Shown: positions 8,555-18,074 of the stretch, piece after piece | Numbering within the stretch: position 1 is the first letter of the stretch | Layout of the letters: the number at the start of each line of letters is the position of its first letter | From: Candidatus Nitrosocaldus sp. | GTDB taxonomy: Archaea; Thermoproteota; Nitrososphaeria; Nitrososphaerales; Nitrosocaldaceae | Length of the DNA stretch: 54,347 nucleotides | Assembly (NCBI GenBank): GCA_025054855.1 | Contig: JANWZS010000012.1 | Coordinates: 1-54,347 of the forward strand | Direction: 5' to 3' | Made by a program: the position numbers and the translations under genes | The notes under the pieces: generated by a model | Told to the model about the DNA's origin: nothing | What the model saw: only the letters and a program-made list of their open reading frames with translations | The model's database searches: none

Positions 8555-9115
8555 CTATGGATTGAACCATTTAGCAAAACCATCCAGTGCCAGCCTCCTA
8601 TGCGATACCCTACTCTTATCATCCCTCATCTCAGCGTATGTTCTACTGCTACCCTTTGGTATGAATATTGGATCGTAGCCCCATCCATCGCCTCTCATGG
8701 TGTATGCTATAGTACCATCTACTCTACCAGTGAACGTTACAGGCTCAACTATATCGCTACAGTATGCCACAACAGATATGAAGTATGCACTCCTCTCCTC
8801 TATACCATACATGAGCCTTAATATACCCTCATTGCCTATCGTCCTGAAGACATAGGATGAGTATGGTCCAGGGAAGCCCTTCAGTGCATGTATGGATAGT
8901 GCATCATCCTCAACGATGACACCCCTACGCAGCCTCTCGTAAGCGCTCCTGACCTTTGCTACCGCTATCTCCTCTATACTAGATGCCTGTATCTCTACTA
9001 TATCTAGAGGAGAGTGATCTACGTAGATGCCATACCCTTCAAGTATCGCCTTGACCTCTCTGAACTTATGCTCGTTCGATGTTACAAATGATACCCTTCT
9101 TGCGTACTCTATCAT
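8555..9115 (-). CDS. XTP/dITP pyrophosphatase (RdgB/HAM1 family)
   Basis: This house-cleaning enzyme hydrolyses deaminated purine triphosphates (XTP, ITP, dITP) to monophosphates. Family signatures are SFVTSNEHKFREV at the N-terminus, EDDALSI with the metal-binding acidic residues, GFPGPYSSYV, and GWGYDPIFIP. Length (186 residues) is normal. It lies 19 bp downstream of rfcS on the same strand, so the two may form an operon linking nucleotide-pool cleaning with replication. Confidence 0.92.
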   Translation of the reverse strand: MIEYARRVSFVTSNEHKFREVKAILEGYGIYVDHSPLDIVEIQASSIEEIAVAKVRSAYERLRRGVIVEDDALSIHALKGFPGPYSSYVFRTIGNEGILRLMYGIEERSAYFISVVAYCSDIVEPVTFTGRVDGTIAYTMRGDGWGYDPIFIPKGSSRTYAEMRDDKSRVSHRRLALDGFAKWFNP

Positions 9116-9134
9116 GGCTCCACTACTTGCCCAC

Positions 9135-10109
9135 TCACTTGCTTACCTTGCCTGCCTTGCCTATCCTCGCCAACTCTGCGAGGAGTGCTGTAAGCTGTAT
9201 ATCTGGGTGTGCACCAGCCACTAGCCTGTAATCGTACTCTGCAAGTACCCTCAGCAGTTCTGCGCTCTTTGCACTACTGCTATCCCTCATTATCTCCTCA
9301 CCTGCGAACTTGATGAAGTCCCTCTCGGATAACCCATAAACCCTGGTAAGTTCAAGCATCTTCAGTCTGGCATCGTTGAAGTTCCCCTCCAGCGCAGCCC
9401 TTATGACCTCTCCAACCCTAGCCTTGTAGGATATGCCTAGTGCAGATCTAACGCTGGAATCGTTCACAGCACCATGGCTCGCTGCTGCCTGGAGCACGTT
9501 TATCGCATGCCTAAGGTCACCTGAGGTGAACTCATATACCATCTCAAGCGCCTTATCCTCATACTTGACGCCTTCACGCCTGCATATGTTTGCGAGGTGG
9601 TTCACGACATCCTCCCTTGCAAGGCTCTTGAACCTGAATATCACGCATCTACTCTGTATGGGCTCTATTATCTGGGAGATGTAGTTGCATATCAGTATGA
9701 ACCTGCTGGTACCAGCACTATCCTCCATTATCCTCCTCAGCGCTGTCTGTGCCTCAGGGGTCATCTCATCAGCCTCATCCAGTATAACTATCTTGAATGG
9801 TATGCTCCCTATGCTTGTGTACCTGGTGAACATCTTCACCTTCTCCCTGACCATGTTTATGCCCCTCTCATCCGATGCGTTCAACTCAAGCGTGTAATCC
9901 CTCCAGTACTCACCCAACACCTCCCTTGCTATGCACAGTGCAACTGTTGTCTTGCCCACCCCTGCAGGGCCAGCGAAGAGCATGTTGGGCATCCCCCCTG
10001 CAGATCCCATTATCCTCTTCAACCCCTCTACTATCTCCCTCTGGTTCACAACCTCATCCAGCCTCTTCGGCCTGTACTTCTCTACCCACATAAGATGCTC
10101 TATGCTCAT
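9135..10109 (-). CDS. rfcS: Replication factor C small subunit (clamp loader)
   Basis: RFC-S, with RFC-L, loads the PCNA clamp onto primed DNA. The 324-residue AAA+ protein has the RFC box WVEKYRPKRLDEVV, Walker A GPAGVGKT, Walker B ILDEADEM followed by TPEAQTALRRIME, and the SRC arginine-finger motif IQSRCVIFRF. The C-terminal collar domain is present. No intein interrupts it. The gene is divergent from gins23-mcm-hel308. A perfect palindrome begins 2 bp upstream of its ATG, between the start codon and a TATA-like CATTTTATT (about 10131-10139), so expression may be controlled there. Confidence 0.95.
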   Translation of the reverse strand: MSIEHLMWVEKYRPKRLDEVVNQREIVEGLKRIMGSAGGMPNMLFAGPAGVGKTTVALCIAREVLGEYWRDYTLELNASDERGINMVREKVKMFTRYTSIGSIPFKIVILDEADEMTPEAQTALRRIMEDSAGTSRFILICNYISQIIEPIQSRCVIFRFKSLAREDVVNHLANICRREGVKYEDKALEMVYEFTSGDLRHAINVLQAAASHGAVNDSSVRSALGISYKARVGEVIRAALEGNFNDARLKMLELTRVYGLSERDFIKFAGEEIMRDSSSAKSAELLRVLAEYDYRLVAGAHPDIQLTALLAELARIGKAGKVSK

Positions 10110-10110
10110 A

Positions 10111-10126
10111 CCTGCTCTAGAGCAGG
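10111..10126. promoter_or_regulatory. Perfect 16-bp palindrome between rfcS and gins23-mcm
   Basis: CCTGCTCTAGAGCAGG is a perfect inverted repeat without spacer. It starts 2 bp upstream of the rfcS ATG and lies where the leaderless transcript should begin, just downstream of the TATA-like element. This is a typical position for a repressor operator. It could also form a short hairpin in a longer transcript. The binding protein is unknown. Confidence 0.55.
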
Positions 10127-10176
10127 GATGAATAAAATGCTAACTCAATAGTTCATATACTTGGTTATGGTAGTGG

Positions 10177-10743
10177 ATGTGTATGGGTATAGGGATGATG
10201 GCTAGGGTTCATGCCATCGGCTACATGCTCGAACCCGTGAAGGTGAGGTTCAGGAAGGGTGTGAGGATAAACCTTCTGGATGTTAGGCTTGATGCAGCAG
10301 AGGATGAGAGCAGGATGGTCCCAAGGTGGCTTGCAAGGATACTCCACACCAATGGTATGGTGGAGGTTCAGGAGCAGGATATGGGTATAGAGCTGGTTAG
10401 AGCGTTGAGCAGGGAGAGGATAGCAGGTGAGCAGTTGACCTCGCTCAAGGGTGACTTTTACATAAGCCTGAAGGAGTTCATCTCGAGGCAGCAGGGTCAG
10501 AGCAGGGATAGGCTCATGGTATCGCTCCATGATGTGATAACGCTCAGGCTCAAGAAGATGATGGATTACTCTAGGTTGATGGGTGCAGATACCATGGCAG
10601 AGGTGGAGCAGAGGTTGAGTGTTGAGGAGAGGGTACTCTTCAGATCACTGCATGATGCTGTGAGGGAGTTCAGGGAGTACCTGCTCGATGGTGATGAGGT
10701 GAAGAGGCCGGGGTTGGGGGGTGAGCGTGATGCTCAACGATGA
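10177..10743 (+). CDS. gins23: GINS complex subunit, Gins23 (Psf2/Psf3) type
   Basis: GINS bridges the MCM helicase and other replisome proteins in the archaeal CMG-like complex. The N-terminal 60-70 residues form the small beta domain (VKVRFRKGVRINLLDVRL and PRWLARILHTNGMVEV). The rest is the helical A domain (DFYISLKEF, then LMVSLHDVITLRLKKMM and FREYLL). The order beta domain then helical domain is that of Gins23; Gins51 has the reverse. Its 3' end overlaps mcm, an arrangement also seen in crenarchaea. Several ATGs (10177, 10183, 10195, 10198) are possible starts; an AT-rich CATATACT at about 10155 favours the first two. Confidence 0.75.
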   Translation: MCMGIGMMARVHAIGYMLEPVKVRFRKGVRINLLDVRLDAAEDESRMVPRWLARILHTNGMVEVQEQDMGIELVRALSRERIAGEQLTSLKGDFYISLKEFISRQQGQSRDRLMVSLHDVITLRLKKMMDYSRLMGADTMAEVEQRLSVEERVLFRSLHDAVREFREYLLDGDEVKRPGLGGERDAQR

Positions 10744-13700
10744 TGCAGTGAGCAGGAGCGTATACGATGGGATAGTAGAGTTCATCAAGGGATTCAGGGA
10801 TGCCACTGGCGCATACAGGTACAGGGAGCAGGTTGAGATGCTCAAGGTCAACGATGCCAGATCCATAACCATAGATCACAACGATCTGGCCATGCATAGT
10901 CAGGAGATGGTGAGTAGGCTTGCGAGGGACCCACGGAGCATGATGAGGGAGTTCAACAATGCAGTATACGAGGTTCTAAGGGAGATAGATGCAGGGTATG
11001 CAGATAGCATCAGGGATGAGTTGATGGTCAGGATATCCAACTACCCCTACCAGGTGAAGATGCGTGATATAGATGCCGATCTCATAGGGAGGATGATAAG
11101 CACGGCTGGCATGGTGGTTAGAGCATCCGAGGTGAAGCCATTCATCTCTAGGTACTACTACAGGTGTGTGAATGGGCACGATGGCTACATAAGCAGGGTA
11201 GACTACCATAGGGGGAGGAGAGGAGGCTTCGCTCGCAGCACAGGTAATGATGCCAGGGAGGATGATAGAGGGGAGAAGGGTAGCGAGAGGAGGCTCGTAT
11301 GCAAGAAGTGTGGAGAGGAGATAAGCGTGGAGATAGAGAGGAGCAGGTTCAGCAACATGCAGATGATAAGGATGCAGGAGCTCCCGGAGGACCTACCCCC
11401 TGGGCAGTTGCCATATCACATAGATGTTATACTCGTGCATGATCTGGTCGATTACGCTAGACCTGGTGATAGGATAATACTCACGGGTATAGTGGATGTT
11501 GAGAGGGATGTGGAGGGTAGTAGGCTAGATGTACCATTGTTCAGGATAAGGATAGAGGGTAATAACATAGAGTTCCTTGCGAGCAGGGAGGGCAACAAGG
11601 ATGGAGGGGCAAGGAGCAATGGCAGGTTCGTTATAAGCGAGGATGATGAGAGGGAGATAAGGAGGCTGGCATCAAGGCCAGAGGTGTACAGCATACTCAT
11701 CTCCTCATTCGCTCCCCACATATACGGGCATGAGATAATAAAGGAGGCCATACTGCTCCAGATAGTGGGTTCACCACAGAGGGAGTTGGAGGATTCTACG
11801 AAGCTTAGAGGGGATATAAATATACTGCTCGTTGGTGACCCTGGTACTGCGAAGAGCGAGTTGCTCAAGTACGCAGCAAGGATAGCACCAAGGGGGCTCT
11901 ACACATCTGGGAGAGGGAGTACGGCAGCTGGGCTCACCGCTGCTGTGATAAGGGATAAGAGTGGCATGATGATGCTGGAGGCTGGTGCGGTCGTGCTTGG
12001 GGATCAAGGTTTAGTATGCATAACAGAGGATACGGAGATCTATACAGGAGATGCGCTAGTACAGGTTGGTAGGTTATGGGAGAGGATAGATGGCAAGGTA
12101 TACATGACGAGGTCTGGCAGGGAGGCGAAGCAGGAGCTCGTACCCGTGACCATATACGATGGTAGTAGTGAAGGGGATATCTCTGGCTATGCATTTGCAG
12201 TAATGAGGAGATGGTATTCTGGTGAGATAGTAAAGATAACCTTCGCATCTGGCCTAACACTCAAGGTTACGCCAGAGCATCTGCTCATGCTTGCTAGGAG
12301 TAAGAAGAGGAGATGGATAAGGGCCCGTGATATCAAGCCTGGAGAGAGGCTGAGGTCTCCAACAAGGGTCTTCAAACCAGTACATACTCTCGATGTAAGC
12401 CCAGATGAGGCATATGTTGTAGGCTGCGTATATGGGGACGGGCATATCAATACATACAGTATAACCATAAGCCAGTCCAAGGCCAACAGGGAGGTTGTGG
12501 ATAACATACAGGCGAGGGCATCTGGCATATTCTCCCCGTACGATAAGGGCGAGAGGGTCAGAGAGGTTAATGATTACATGCTTGTGTCTAGGATGTTCCA
12601 ACTCTACACATCTGATAAAGCGATGTTAAGGAAGACCAGAATGCTCATACGTAACCCATCCATAGATGGTATACTGATGCTATCAGATGATGCGCTCTGG
12701 GCCTTCCTTGCTGGTATCTTCGATACGGATGGGGATGTTAACATGGTTCATGGCAAGGCGTACTCTGCTAGACTCTACCCAACACGCTCTGAGCATGAGT
12801 TGAGGGTCCTCCTGTATGCCCTGAGAAGGCTGGGCATATATGCAAGGATACATGAGGTGGATGGGCTTCCAATGATACAGATAACTGGCAGGGACCTGGT
12901 TGACTTCATTGAAGGGATAAGGGGATACAGCGCGAAGGTGAAGCGTGTACCTGTTGAGAGTATAGCAGTGGATAGGAAGAGCCCGAGTAGGGGTGTTGAG
13001 AAGGTCGTTAGTGTTGAGACCATGCACTACGAGGGTTACGTGTATGATCTTAGCGTTGGCAAGTATCACAACTACGAGGCTGCTCTAGTGTACATACACA
13101 ACTGCATAGACGAACTCGACAAGATGAGGGCAGAGGATAGGAGTGCCCTGCATGAGGTCATGGAGCAGCAGACATGCTCAGTAGCAAAGGGTGGTATAGT
13201 AGCAACGCTCAATGCCAGAACCAGCATACTCGCAGCAGCGAACCCGATACTCGGCAAGTACGACCCCTACAGGAATATAACTGAGAATGTCAACCTACCA
13301 ATACCACTACTCACAAGGTTCGATCTCATATTCGCAATAAGGGATGAGCCCAGCAAAGAGGGTGATGCCAACCTTGCTAGGCATATACTTGGAATACACA
13401 GGCGTATAGGCTATGAGCACCTCCCACCCATCCCCATAGACCTTCTGCGCAAGTACCTAGCATATGCCAAGAGGTTCAACCCTGTATTGAGCAAGGAGGC
13501 TGAGGATAGGATATTCGAGTACTACATGCAGATGAGGGCAAATGCAAGCCCAGATGCCATAACCATAACCGCTAGACAGCTCGAAGCGCTCATAAGGCTG
13601 GCAACGGCAAGGGCAAGGCTGATGCTCAGGAACACTGTGACTGCAGAGGATGCAGAGAGGGCCATATACATATTCAATGTTATGCTCAACAAGGTCGGGA

Positions 13701-13960
13701 TAGATGTGAAGACTGGCAAGGTTGATCTGGGTGTGTTGCATGGGATGCCATCTAGCGAGAGGAGCAAGATGCAGCTCTTCCTGGATGTCTTCAATGCGCT
13801 ATCAGGCAAGGACCAGAACCCAGTTGAGGAGCAGGCACTCGTAGCAGAACTCGTCAAGACTGGCAAGTTCACGGAGGATGAGGCAAGGGAGTGGATAAGG
13901 AAGGCCAACGCCAATGGCATGATATATGAGGTCAGGCAGGGCTTCTACAAGAGGGCCTGA
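10730..13960 (+). CDS. mcm: Replicative helicase MCM, intein-containing precursor
   Basis: MCM is the hexameric 3'-5' helicase of the archaeal replication fork. The precursor has an N-terminal domain with a Cys/His zinc-binding region (about residues 147-197), Walker A GDPGTAKSELL, the arginine finger PLLTRFDLIFA, and a C-terminal winged helix. An intein (12017-13102) splits Walker B between GDQGLV and CIDELDKM; splicing gives a mature protein of about 714 residues, normal for the family. A GTG at 10721 is in frame, but ATG 10730 has GGTGA a few bases upstream and overlaps the end of gins23 by 14 bp. A charged linker after the zinc region (about residues 165-190) is longer than usual. Confidence 0.96.
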   Translation: MLNDDAVSRSVYDGIVEFIKGFRDATGAYRYREQVEMLKVNDARSITIDHNDLAMHSQEMVSRLARDPRSMMREFNNAVYEVLREIDAGYADSIRDELMVRISNYPYQVKMRDIDADLIGRMISTAGMVVRASEVKPFISRYYYRCVNGHDGYISRVDYHRGRRGGFARSTGNDAREDDRGEKGSERRLVCKKCGEEISVEIERSRFSNMQMIRMQELPEDLPPGQLPYHIDVILVHDLVDYARPGDRIILTGIVDVERDVEGSRLDVPLFRIRIEGNNIEFLASREGNKDGGARSNGRFVISEDDEREIRRLASRPEVYSILISSFAPHIYGHEIIKEAILLQIVGSPQRELEDSTKLRGDINILLVGDPGTAKSELLKYAARIAPRGLYTSGRGSTAAGLTAAVIRDKSGMMMLEAGAVVLGDQGLVCITEDTEIYTGDALVQVGRLWERIDGKVYMTRSGREAKQELVPVTIYDGSSEGDISGYAFAVMRRWYSGEIVKITFASGLTLKVTPEHLLMLARSKKRRWIRARDIKPGERLRSPTRVFKPVHTLDVSPDEAYVVGCVYGDGHINTYSITISQSKANREVVDNIQARASGIFSPYDKGERVREVNDYMLVSRMFQLYTSDKAMLRKTRMLIRNPSIDGILMLSDDALWAFLAGIFDTDGDVNMVHGKAYSARLYPTRSEHELRVLLYALRRLGIYARIHEVDGLPMIQITGRDLVDFIEGIRGYSAKVKRVPVESIAVDRKSPSRGVEKVVSVETMHYEGYVYDLSVGKYHNYEAALVYIHNCIDELDKMRAEDRSALHEVMEQQTCSVAKGGIVATLNARTSILAAANPILGKYDPYRNITENVNLPIPLLTRFDLIFAIRDEPSKEGDANLARHILGIHRRIGYEHLPPIPIDLLRKYLAYAKRFNPVLSKEAEDRIFEYYMQMRANASPDAITITARQLEALIRLATARARLMLRNTVTAEDAERAIYIFNVMLNKVGIDVKTGKVDLGVLHGMPSSERSKMQLFLDVFNALSGKDQNPVEEQALVAELVKTGKFTEDEAREWIRKANANGMIYEVRQGFYKRA
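12017..13102 (+). other. Intein with LAGLIDADG homing endonuclease in MCM Walker B
   Basis: The 362-residue insert starts with Cys (CITEDTEIYTG) and ends VYIHN, with Cys as the first C-extein residue, so all class 1 splicing residues are present. Block B is VTPEHLLML with the catalytic His. Block F reads VYDLSVGKYHNYEA. Two LAGLIDADG-like helices, VVGCVYGDGHI and FLAGIFDTDGDV, both keep the acidic residue, so the endonuclease may be active. The insertion point is in the most conserved part of the ATP site, a position also used by other archaeal MCM (CDC21) inteins. The reading frame is intact throughout. Confidence 0.95.
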
Positions 13961-13990
13961 TCATACAAGTTTGCACATGAGGAGTTGTTG

Positions 13991-16240
13991 ATGGTCATGG
14001 GGCATGCAGATCGGCCTATGGGCAGTATGCCCATAAAGGACCTACCAGTAAGCAGAGGGTTCAGGGAGCTGCTTGAGGGTCTGGGATACTCTACACTCTA
14101 CCCTCCACAGCAGGATGCGATAGAGGCAGGGCTGCTCGATGGTAGGAGCATGCTCATAGCAACACCTACTGCGAGTGGCAAGACCCTCATAGCCATGATC
14201 GCATCTGTTAAAGCACTGGAGTATGGGAGCAAGGTCGTGTACATGACCCCTCTTAGAGCACTTGCAAGTGAGAAGTATGAGGAGTTCAGGTTGCTTGAGA
14301 AGCTTGAGTACAATGGGAGAAGGGTCAGTATTACTATCTCAACTGGAGACTATGACTCAAGTGGGGAGGAGTTGGGTGATGCAGATGTTATAATAACTAC
14401 CAACGAGAAGATGGACTCACTCTTCAGGCATGGAGCATCGTGGATAGGCAGCGTTGGGCTATTTGTATTCGATGAGGTGCATCTGCTATCAGATAGGGAG
14501 AGGGGTGCAACTCTAGAGATGATGCTTGCTAGGGCAGCTATGAGCAGTGCACAGATACTTGCCCTCAGTGCTACAGTCAGCAACGCTGAGGAGATAGCAT
14601 CATGGCTCAACTGCATGCTTATAAACACTAGATGGAGGCCAACGAGGCTGGTTGAGGGTGTGTACTCACATGGCCTGATACACTATAGCGATGGCAGTAC
14701 TGTGAAGATAGCAACCAGCAGTTACGGTGCGCCTATAGACCTTGCCATAGATGCGCTCAGGGATGATGGTCAGGCACTTGTATTTGCCGAGAGCAGGAAG
14801 AGGGCTGTATCACTTGCCTTAAAGGCATCAGAGGCATTAAGGTCGATAGTAGGAGAGAGGGATAGGGAGAGGGTCAAGCCTTACATAGATATGCTAGTGG
14901 AGAGGGATGAGAGCGAGCTTGCAAGGACCCTCGCAGGGGTCATGGGCATGTGCGTAGCATTCCACCATGCTGGTCTGAGCCCTACAGCAAGGAGGATCGT
15001 TGAGAGGGCATTCAGGGATAGAGCGCTCAAGATACTGACGGCTACCCCAACCCTTGCTGCTGGAGTAAACCTCCCAGCAAGGAGGGTCATAGTATCTAGC
15101 ATAAGCAGGTACGATCAGGAGTATGGTGCAAACATGAGGATAAGCATCAACGAATACAAGCAGATGTGTGGTAGAGCAGGAAGGCCAAGGTATGACGCCT
15201 ATGGAGAGGCTATAATAGTCGCTGGTTCGTATGATGTTGAGGAGTTGATGGAGCACTACATACATGGGGAGCCAGAGCCCTTGAGATCCACACTTGCGGA
15301 TGATAGGATGCTCAGGAGGCACATACTTGCATCCATAGCGATGAGTGAGAGCATGAGCATGAAGAATCTGCACGATCTCTTTGCACATACACTTCTGGCA
15401 AGGCAGTACAGTGCAAGGTACATAACCCCAAAGTTCGAGTCTGCACTAGAGTACCTTGTGGTTGAGGGGCTAGTTGAGGAGTCCGATGGGAGTGCAAGTG
15501 GTCCAAGCAGTGATAGGCTGAAGGCAACCAGATTCGGCCGAAGGGTTGCTATGCTCTACATAGACCCAGATACAGCAGTACTCATGAGGGATGCACTGAG
15601 CAGGTTAAGTAGGGTAAGTAGGGTAAGTAGGGTAAGGAAAGGGGAAGAAGATGGGAACCTAACACTAGCACTACTCCACATAGTAACTGAGTGCCCTGAC
15701 TTCTATCCTAGACTGCAGTTGAGGAGCAGCGATGTTGATGAGGTTAAACTGCTTATAGATGAGTATGCAGATGCTTTCATATATGATGCTGATGAGCATA
15801 GCATATCCAGAAGCCTCCTAGCACTGTATGCTTGGATAGAGGAGTACAGTGATAGGCACCTGCTCGAGAACCTTGGTGTTGAGCCTGGAGATATGTACAG
15901 GATGGTTGAGAGTGCCGATTGGTTGCTCTATGCTATGAGGGAACTCGCATTGCTTCTAGGTAAGAGGCATCTAATCCATGCAGTGGATACTCTAAGGGCA
16001 AGGGTTAGATATGGTGTTAAGGAGGAGTTGCTTGAACTCGTTAGGCTTGAGGGCATAGGAAGGGTCAGGGCAAGGGCACTCTACAATGCTGGCTTCCATG
16101 ATCTGAAGAGCATAGCAGATGCATCAGAGTCCACGCTGACCGCTGTAAGAGGTATAGGACAGACTCTAGCATCCAAGATAATAGAAGGGTCGAGAATACT
16201 ATTGAATAGGGAGATGGATGGAGATTATATAAAGGATTGA
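13991..16240 (+). CDS. hel308: ATP-dependent DNA helicase Hel308
   Basis: Hel308 is a superfamily 2, 3'-5' helicase that acts on stalled forks. Motifs in order: Q-type YPPQQDAIEAG, Walker A ATPTASGKT, PLRALASEK, DEVH box VFDEVHLL, LSATVSN, AFHHAGLSPTARR, and QMCGRAGRPRYD. These are followed by a winged helix, a ratchet helical bundle and a C-terminal helix-hairpin-helix (GIGRVRARALYNAGF, VRGIGQTLASKI). ATG 13991 is preceded at good spacing by GAGGAG; upstream TTG codons are less likely. It follows mcm by 30 bp and is probably co-transcribed with gins23 and mcm. A 9-bp tandem repeat inside the gene inserts a Ser-Arg-Val repeat. Confidence 0.94.
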   Translation: MVMGHADRPMGSMPIKDLPVSRGFRELLEGLGYSTLYPPQQDAIEAGLLDGRSMLIATPTASGKTLIAMIASVKALEYGSKVVYMTPLRALASEKYEEFRLLEKLEYNGRRVSITISTGDYDSSGEELGDADVIITTNEKMDSLFRHGASWIGSVGLFVFDEVHLLSDRERGATLEMMLARAAMSSAQILALSATVSNAEEIASWLNCMLINTRWRPTRLVEGVYSHGLIHYSDGSTVKIATSSYGAPIDLAIDALRDDGQALVFAESRKRAVSLALKASEALRSIVGERDRERVKPYIDMLVERDESELARTLAGVMGMCVAFHHAGLSPTARRIVERAFRDRALKILTATPTLAAGVNLPARRVIVSSISRYDQEYGANMRISINEYKQMCGRAGRPRYDAYGEAIIVAGSYDVEELMEHYIHGEPEPLRSTLADDRMLRRHILASIAMSESMSMKNLHDLFAHTLLARQYSARYITPKFESALEYLVVEGLVEESDGSASGPSSDRLKATRFGRRVAMLYIDPDTAVLMRDALSRLSRVSRVSRVRKGEEDGNLTLALLHIVTECPDFYPRLQLRSSDVDEVKLLIDEYADAFIYDADEHSISRSLLALYAWIEEYSDRHLLENLGVEPGDMYRMVESADWLLYAMRELALLLGKRHLIHAVDTLRARVRYGVKEELLELVRLEGIGRVRARALYNAGFHDLKSIADASESTLTAVRGIGQTLASKIIEGSRILLNREMDGDYIKD
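15607..15636 (+). repeat. 9-bp tandem repeat inside hel308
   Basis: The unit AAGTAGGGT occurs three times in a row plus a partial copy. It keeps frame and encodes repeated Ser-Arg-Val in a loop between the winged helix and the ratchet domain, which suggests recent slippage expansion. Confidence 0.8.
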
Positions 16241-16412
16241 GATGGTTAGTTATTACGAGCTGTTTATGTTAATCTATTATTCATCATCCCATCTGTTTAA
16301 TTCATATATTTAGAATATAACAGCACCTATACTGTGCCCCCACTATAATGTACCTAACCTCAGTTATGCTTATCACATCTATCTGAAGACCATACATTAA
16401 TTAACTTATAAG

Positions 16413-17804
16413 ATGCACCAGTTACAGATGGGAATGGATAGATCTGTATGGAAGACCCTTGCAATATTGAGTTCCATAGCAACTATGGCCATGTACGCTG
16501 AGACAATGCTCATCCCTGCTATACCAGATCTCATAGAGGAGTTCAGACTATCATACAGTATAGCACCTTGGATACTTACGATATACCTCATAACTGGAGC
16601 AGTGATAACCCCTATCTGTGGAAGGTTGGCAGATATGTATGGCAGGAAGAGGATGTTACTCCTCATACTACTGATATACTTCGTGGGTCTTTTGATAGGA
16701 CTCTCTTCAGTTGATATACGTATGCTCCTACTCGCTAGAAGTATGCAAGGCGTAGGCATAGCGATCTTCCCTGTGGCATTCAGTATAGTTAGAGAGCAAT
16801 TCCCAAGGGAGAAGATGGCCATTGGTCAGGGCATAATCAGCTCCATGTTTGCTACTGGCTCAATGCTAGGCCTGTTGATAGGTGCAAGCATCATACATCA
16901 CTTTGGTTGGAGAGCGGCATTCCTCTCCATAATGCCAGTAACAATACTCCTCATACTCATGATATGGAGATTCATCGACATTAAGCGTGTTGATGTCAAG
17001 CAAGGTATAGATGTAAAGGGTAGCATAATGCTTGCAGTATTGATTGTATCATTCCTATTGGCACTAACATCCCTTGAGGACTCTAGCCTCGCAGATATCC
17101 GCTGGATCATGTTCTCGTTAAGTGCCATCTCGATGATACTACTGATACTGATAGAGAAGAGGACTGAGAACCCCCTGCTGAACCTCAACCTACTACTTGA
17201 TAGATCTGTCCTTGCCTCTGCGATCATGATCATGCTTGTAGGGCTTTCCATGTTTATGGTATTCCAGACCATTCCTATATTAGTGAAGAGTCCCATCCCA
17301 TTCGGTTTTGGAGGAGATGAGTTGGATGTAGCAAGTATACAGTTACCATTCTCCCTAGTACTACTAGTGTTTGGTCCACTATCTGGATTTATGATATCTA
17401 GATTGGGCTCTATCAGACCAGTGATATTTGGGAGTATTGTTACAGCACTAGCGTTCCTAGCAATGTTACTCTATCACTCCTCACAATTTCTCTTGGCATC
17501 TACCTTGATGCTTGTTGCAGTTGGATTATCATTTATCAACATCGGTACAATGAATATTATAATACTTAGAGTACCCAGTGAGCAGAGCGGGACCTTGCTT
17601 GGTATGGTAAGTCTGATAAGGATAATAGGCTCATCTATAGGCCCAGTTATTGCCGGGGTTCTGATGCAGATATTCAGTGTAGGTGATGAAATGGGTAACA
17701 TATTTCCGTCGGCTTTAGCATATGATATGATATTTCTAACCGCCCTTCTCATATCTCTGCTCTTAATCATACTCACATTGGTACTAAGGAGTAGACTGAC
17801 ATAG
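16413..17804 (+). CDS. Major facilitator superfamily transporter (drug:H+ antiporter type)
   Basis: The 463-residue protein is almost wholly hydrophobic helices, compatible with 12-14 transmembrane segments. The MFS motif A appears in the loop after helix 2 as GRLADMYGRKRML. The helix 4-5 region carries GQGIISSMFATGSMLGLLIG, the motif C-like antiporter signature. The N-terminus starts directly with a helix after a short basic segment. Such proteins export hydrophobic compounds by proton antiport; the substrate is unknown. The gene is monocistronic. It lies downstream of a 170-bp AT-rich gap (16241-16412) in which I see no other gene. Confidence 0.88.
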   Translation: MHQLQMGMDRSVWKTLAILSSIATMAMYAETMLIPAIPDLIEEFRLSYSIAPWILTIYLITGAVITPICGRLADMYGRKRMLLLILLIYFVGLLIGLSSVDIRMLLLARSMQGVGIAIFPVAFSIVREQFPREKMAIGQGIISSMFATGSMLGLLIGASIIHHFGWRAAFLSIMPVTILLILMIWRFIDIKRVDVKQGIDVKGSIMLAVLIVSFLLALTSLEDSSLADIRWIMFSLSAISMILLILIEKRTENPLLNLNLLLDRSVLASAIMIMLVGLSMFMVFQTIPILVKSPIPFGFGGDELDVASIQLPFSLVLLVFGPLSGFMISRLGSIRPVIFGSIVTALAFLAMLLYHSSQFLLASTLMLVAVGLSFINIGTMNIIILRVPSEQSGTLLGMVSLIRIIGSSIGPVIAGVLMQIFSVGDEMGNIFPSALAYDMIFLTALLISLLLIILTLVLRSRLT

Positions 17805-17821
17805 CAATATCAATAGGCAGA

Positions 17822-18055
17822 TCATGCGTCAAGTCTATCCCTCCACCTGTTGAAGAACTCCTGCTCCATCTTCTTATCCCTCAACTCATCTGGAAGGAGG
17901 ACTGGTATGCCCTTTGTTATAGGATACAGCCTCTTGCATTCTGTGCATGTCAGCAAGCCTTCAACTATCTCATCATCCCTCTCCTCGAATACCCTCAACT
18001 GCAGTACGCTCTTGTCCATAGGGCATACGAGTATGTCTAGGAGCCAGCGCCTCAA
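17822..18055 (-). CDS. Trm112-like zinc-binding activator protein
   Basis: The 77-residue protein matches the Trm112/DUF343 family: it starts MRRWLLDILVCP, continues with EGLLTCTECKRLYPI and then GIPVLLPDE. Trm112 is a small stabilising partner for several SAM-dependent methyltransferases that modify tRNA, rRNA and release factor. The three visible zinc-ribbon cysteines (Cys11, Cys37, Cys40) are present, but the usual fourth (in CPxC) is Met. It sits 19 bp downstream of the Gfo/Idh-type gene on the same strand. Confidence 0.8.
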   Translation of the reverse strand: MRRWLLDILVCPMDKSVLQLRVFEERDDEIVEGLLTCTECKRLYPITKGIPVLLPDELRDKKMEQEFFNRWRDRLDA

Positions 18056-18074
18056 CTCTGCTCACCTGCAGCAG

